Positions 4,634 to 5,035 of a stretch of DNA of 5,035 nt are shown here, in pieces; the stretch's first letter is position 1; every line of letters starts with the position of its first letter. This DNA comes from Candidatus Kariarchaeota archaeon (GTDB lineage: Archaea; Asgardarchaeota; Heimdallarchaeia; Heimdallarchaeales; Kariarchaeaceae). Location: the NCBI GenBank assembly GCA_016839545.1, contig JAEOUB010000125.1, forward strand, positions 1-5,035. The letters are read 5' to 3'. Both the position numbers and the translations under genes were made by a program. The notes beneath the pieces were generated by a model. It saw nothing but the letters and a program-made list of their open reading frames with translations, did not search any database and was not told the DNA's origin.

Positions 4634-5035
4634 TCAGCTGAATTGTAGCAGTGATCCACATTCCTTGCAGTAGGAGTGCCCCGTGATATTCTCTGCTCCA
4701 CAGTACTGACATGCCACCATTGCTGGTTTCAAGACCTGAACAATCGTTTTGAAGAGAAGGTTCACTCCCATCAGAGCTGGAAACAGAGACCAGAGGATCA
4801 TGAAACCAAGTACAAAGAGGGGGAGCTCTAGAACCATACTTCCCACAAATAACCAGGGAAGCGAGGCAAAGGTCAGCATAAACAGGGACATACCCAAGGA
4901 GGGGATTACTGCCTTGAACATTACCCACCGGGGTCTCTCTCGAACTGGAGCATCGTACAGGTAGTGCACTGGTGGCCGGAGTTTTCTGTAAAATGCAGAC
5001 AGAGAGGGCTGGATCACCAGGTAGATCAGACCAAT
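4634..5035 (-). CDS. Membrane protein with C-terminal zinc ribbon, 5' end beyond the right edge
   Basis: The frame is open to the edge, with 133 visible residues. GTG 5017 is a possible start, but six upstream codons (IGLIYL) look like the end of a membrane helix, so the gene probably begins outside the window. A basic and aromatic loop (about 14-38) is followed by two strongly hydrophobic segments at about 40-65 and 68-95. The protein ends in a zinc ribbon: CQYC (109-112) and CKEC (123-126) separated by ten residues, followed by GSLLQFS. This is the zinc-ribbon form CxYCG...CxxCG common in archaeal and bacterial membrane proteins of unknown role, with the ribbon expected in the cytoplasm. 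No specific family is recognised. It lies 273 bases upstream of the longin-like start on the same strand. Confidence 0.75.
   Translation of the reverse strand: MGLIYLVIQPSLSAFYRKLRPPVHYLYDAPVRERPRWVMFKAVIPSLGMSLFMLTFASLPWLFVGSMVLELPLFVLGFMILWSLFPALMGVNLLFKTIVQVLKPAMVACQYCGAENITGHSYCKECGSLLQFS

Overview
The window looks archaeal. It encodes a type IA DNA topoisomerase with archaeal/eukaryotic topo III-like motifs. Next to it is a membrane protein whose N-terminal domain looks like the longin/profilin-like fold that is widespread in Asgard archaea. There is also a membrane protein ending in a CxxC...CxxC zinc ribbon, and there are TATA-like elements about 26-30 bases before plausible leaderless starts. 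Both Shine-Dalgarno-led starts (AGGAGGGA, GAGGTGA) and apparently leaderless starts occur. Base composition is moderate (roughly half GC by eye). An Asgard archaeon is my best guess; it rests mainly on the longin-like protein and is an inference, not a proof.

Layout. Positions 1-475 (minus): the first 22 codons of a gene that runs off the left edge, preceded by a 136-residue helical protein that it overlaps by ATGA. Positions 476-593: a divergent intergenic region with an A/T-rich promoter candidate and a strong ribosome binding site. Positions 594-1558 (plus): a two-gene unit, a DUF423 (YgdD/YwdK-type) four-helix membrane protein overlapping (TAATG) an unrecognised 199-residue soluble protein. 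Positions 1521-4360 (minus): probably one transcription unit in the order longin-like membrane protein, 52-residue single-helix membrane protein, type IA topoisomerase. The topoisomerase 3' end overlaps the 3' end of the convergent plus-strand gene by 38 bases. Positions 4361-4633: an A/T-rich intergenic region with three inverted repeats and two TATA-like elements. Positions 4634-5035 (minus): the C-terminal part of a membrane protein with a zinc ribbon, cut by the right edge.

Two points stand out. First, the Toprim domain of the topoisomerase extends in frame well upstream of the first ATG/GTG/TTG. The only well-placed initiator is a CTG at 3416 behind a GGTGG motif, so it is either a genuine CTG start or a lesion or sequence error at the start. 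Second, the longin-like domain is joined to a C-terminal two-helix membrane anchor, an architecture that recalls membrane-anchored longin proteins of eukaryotic trafficking. Its neighbour is a tiny membrane protein that is very likely translated from the same message.
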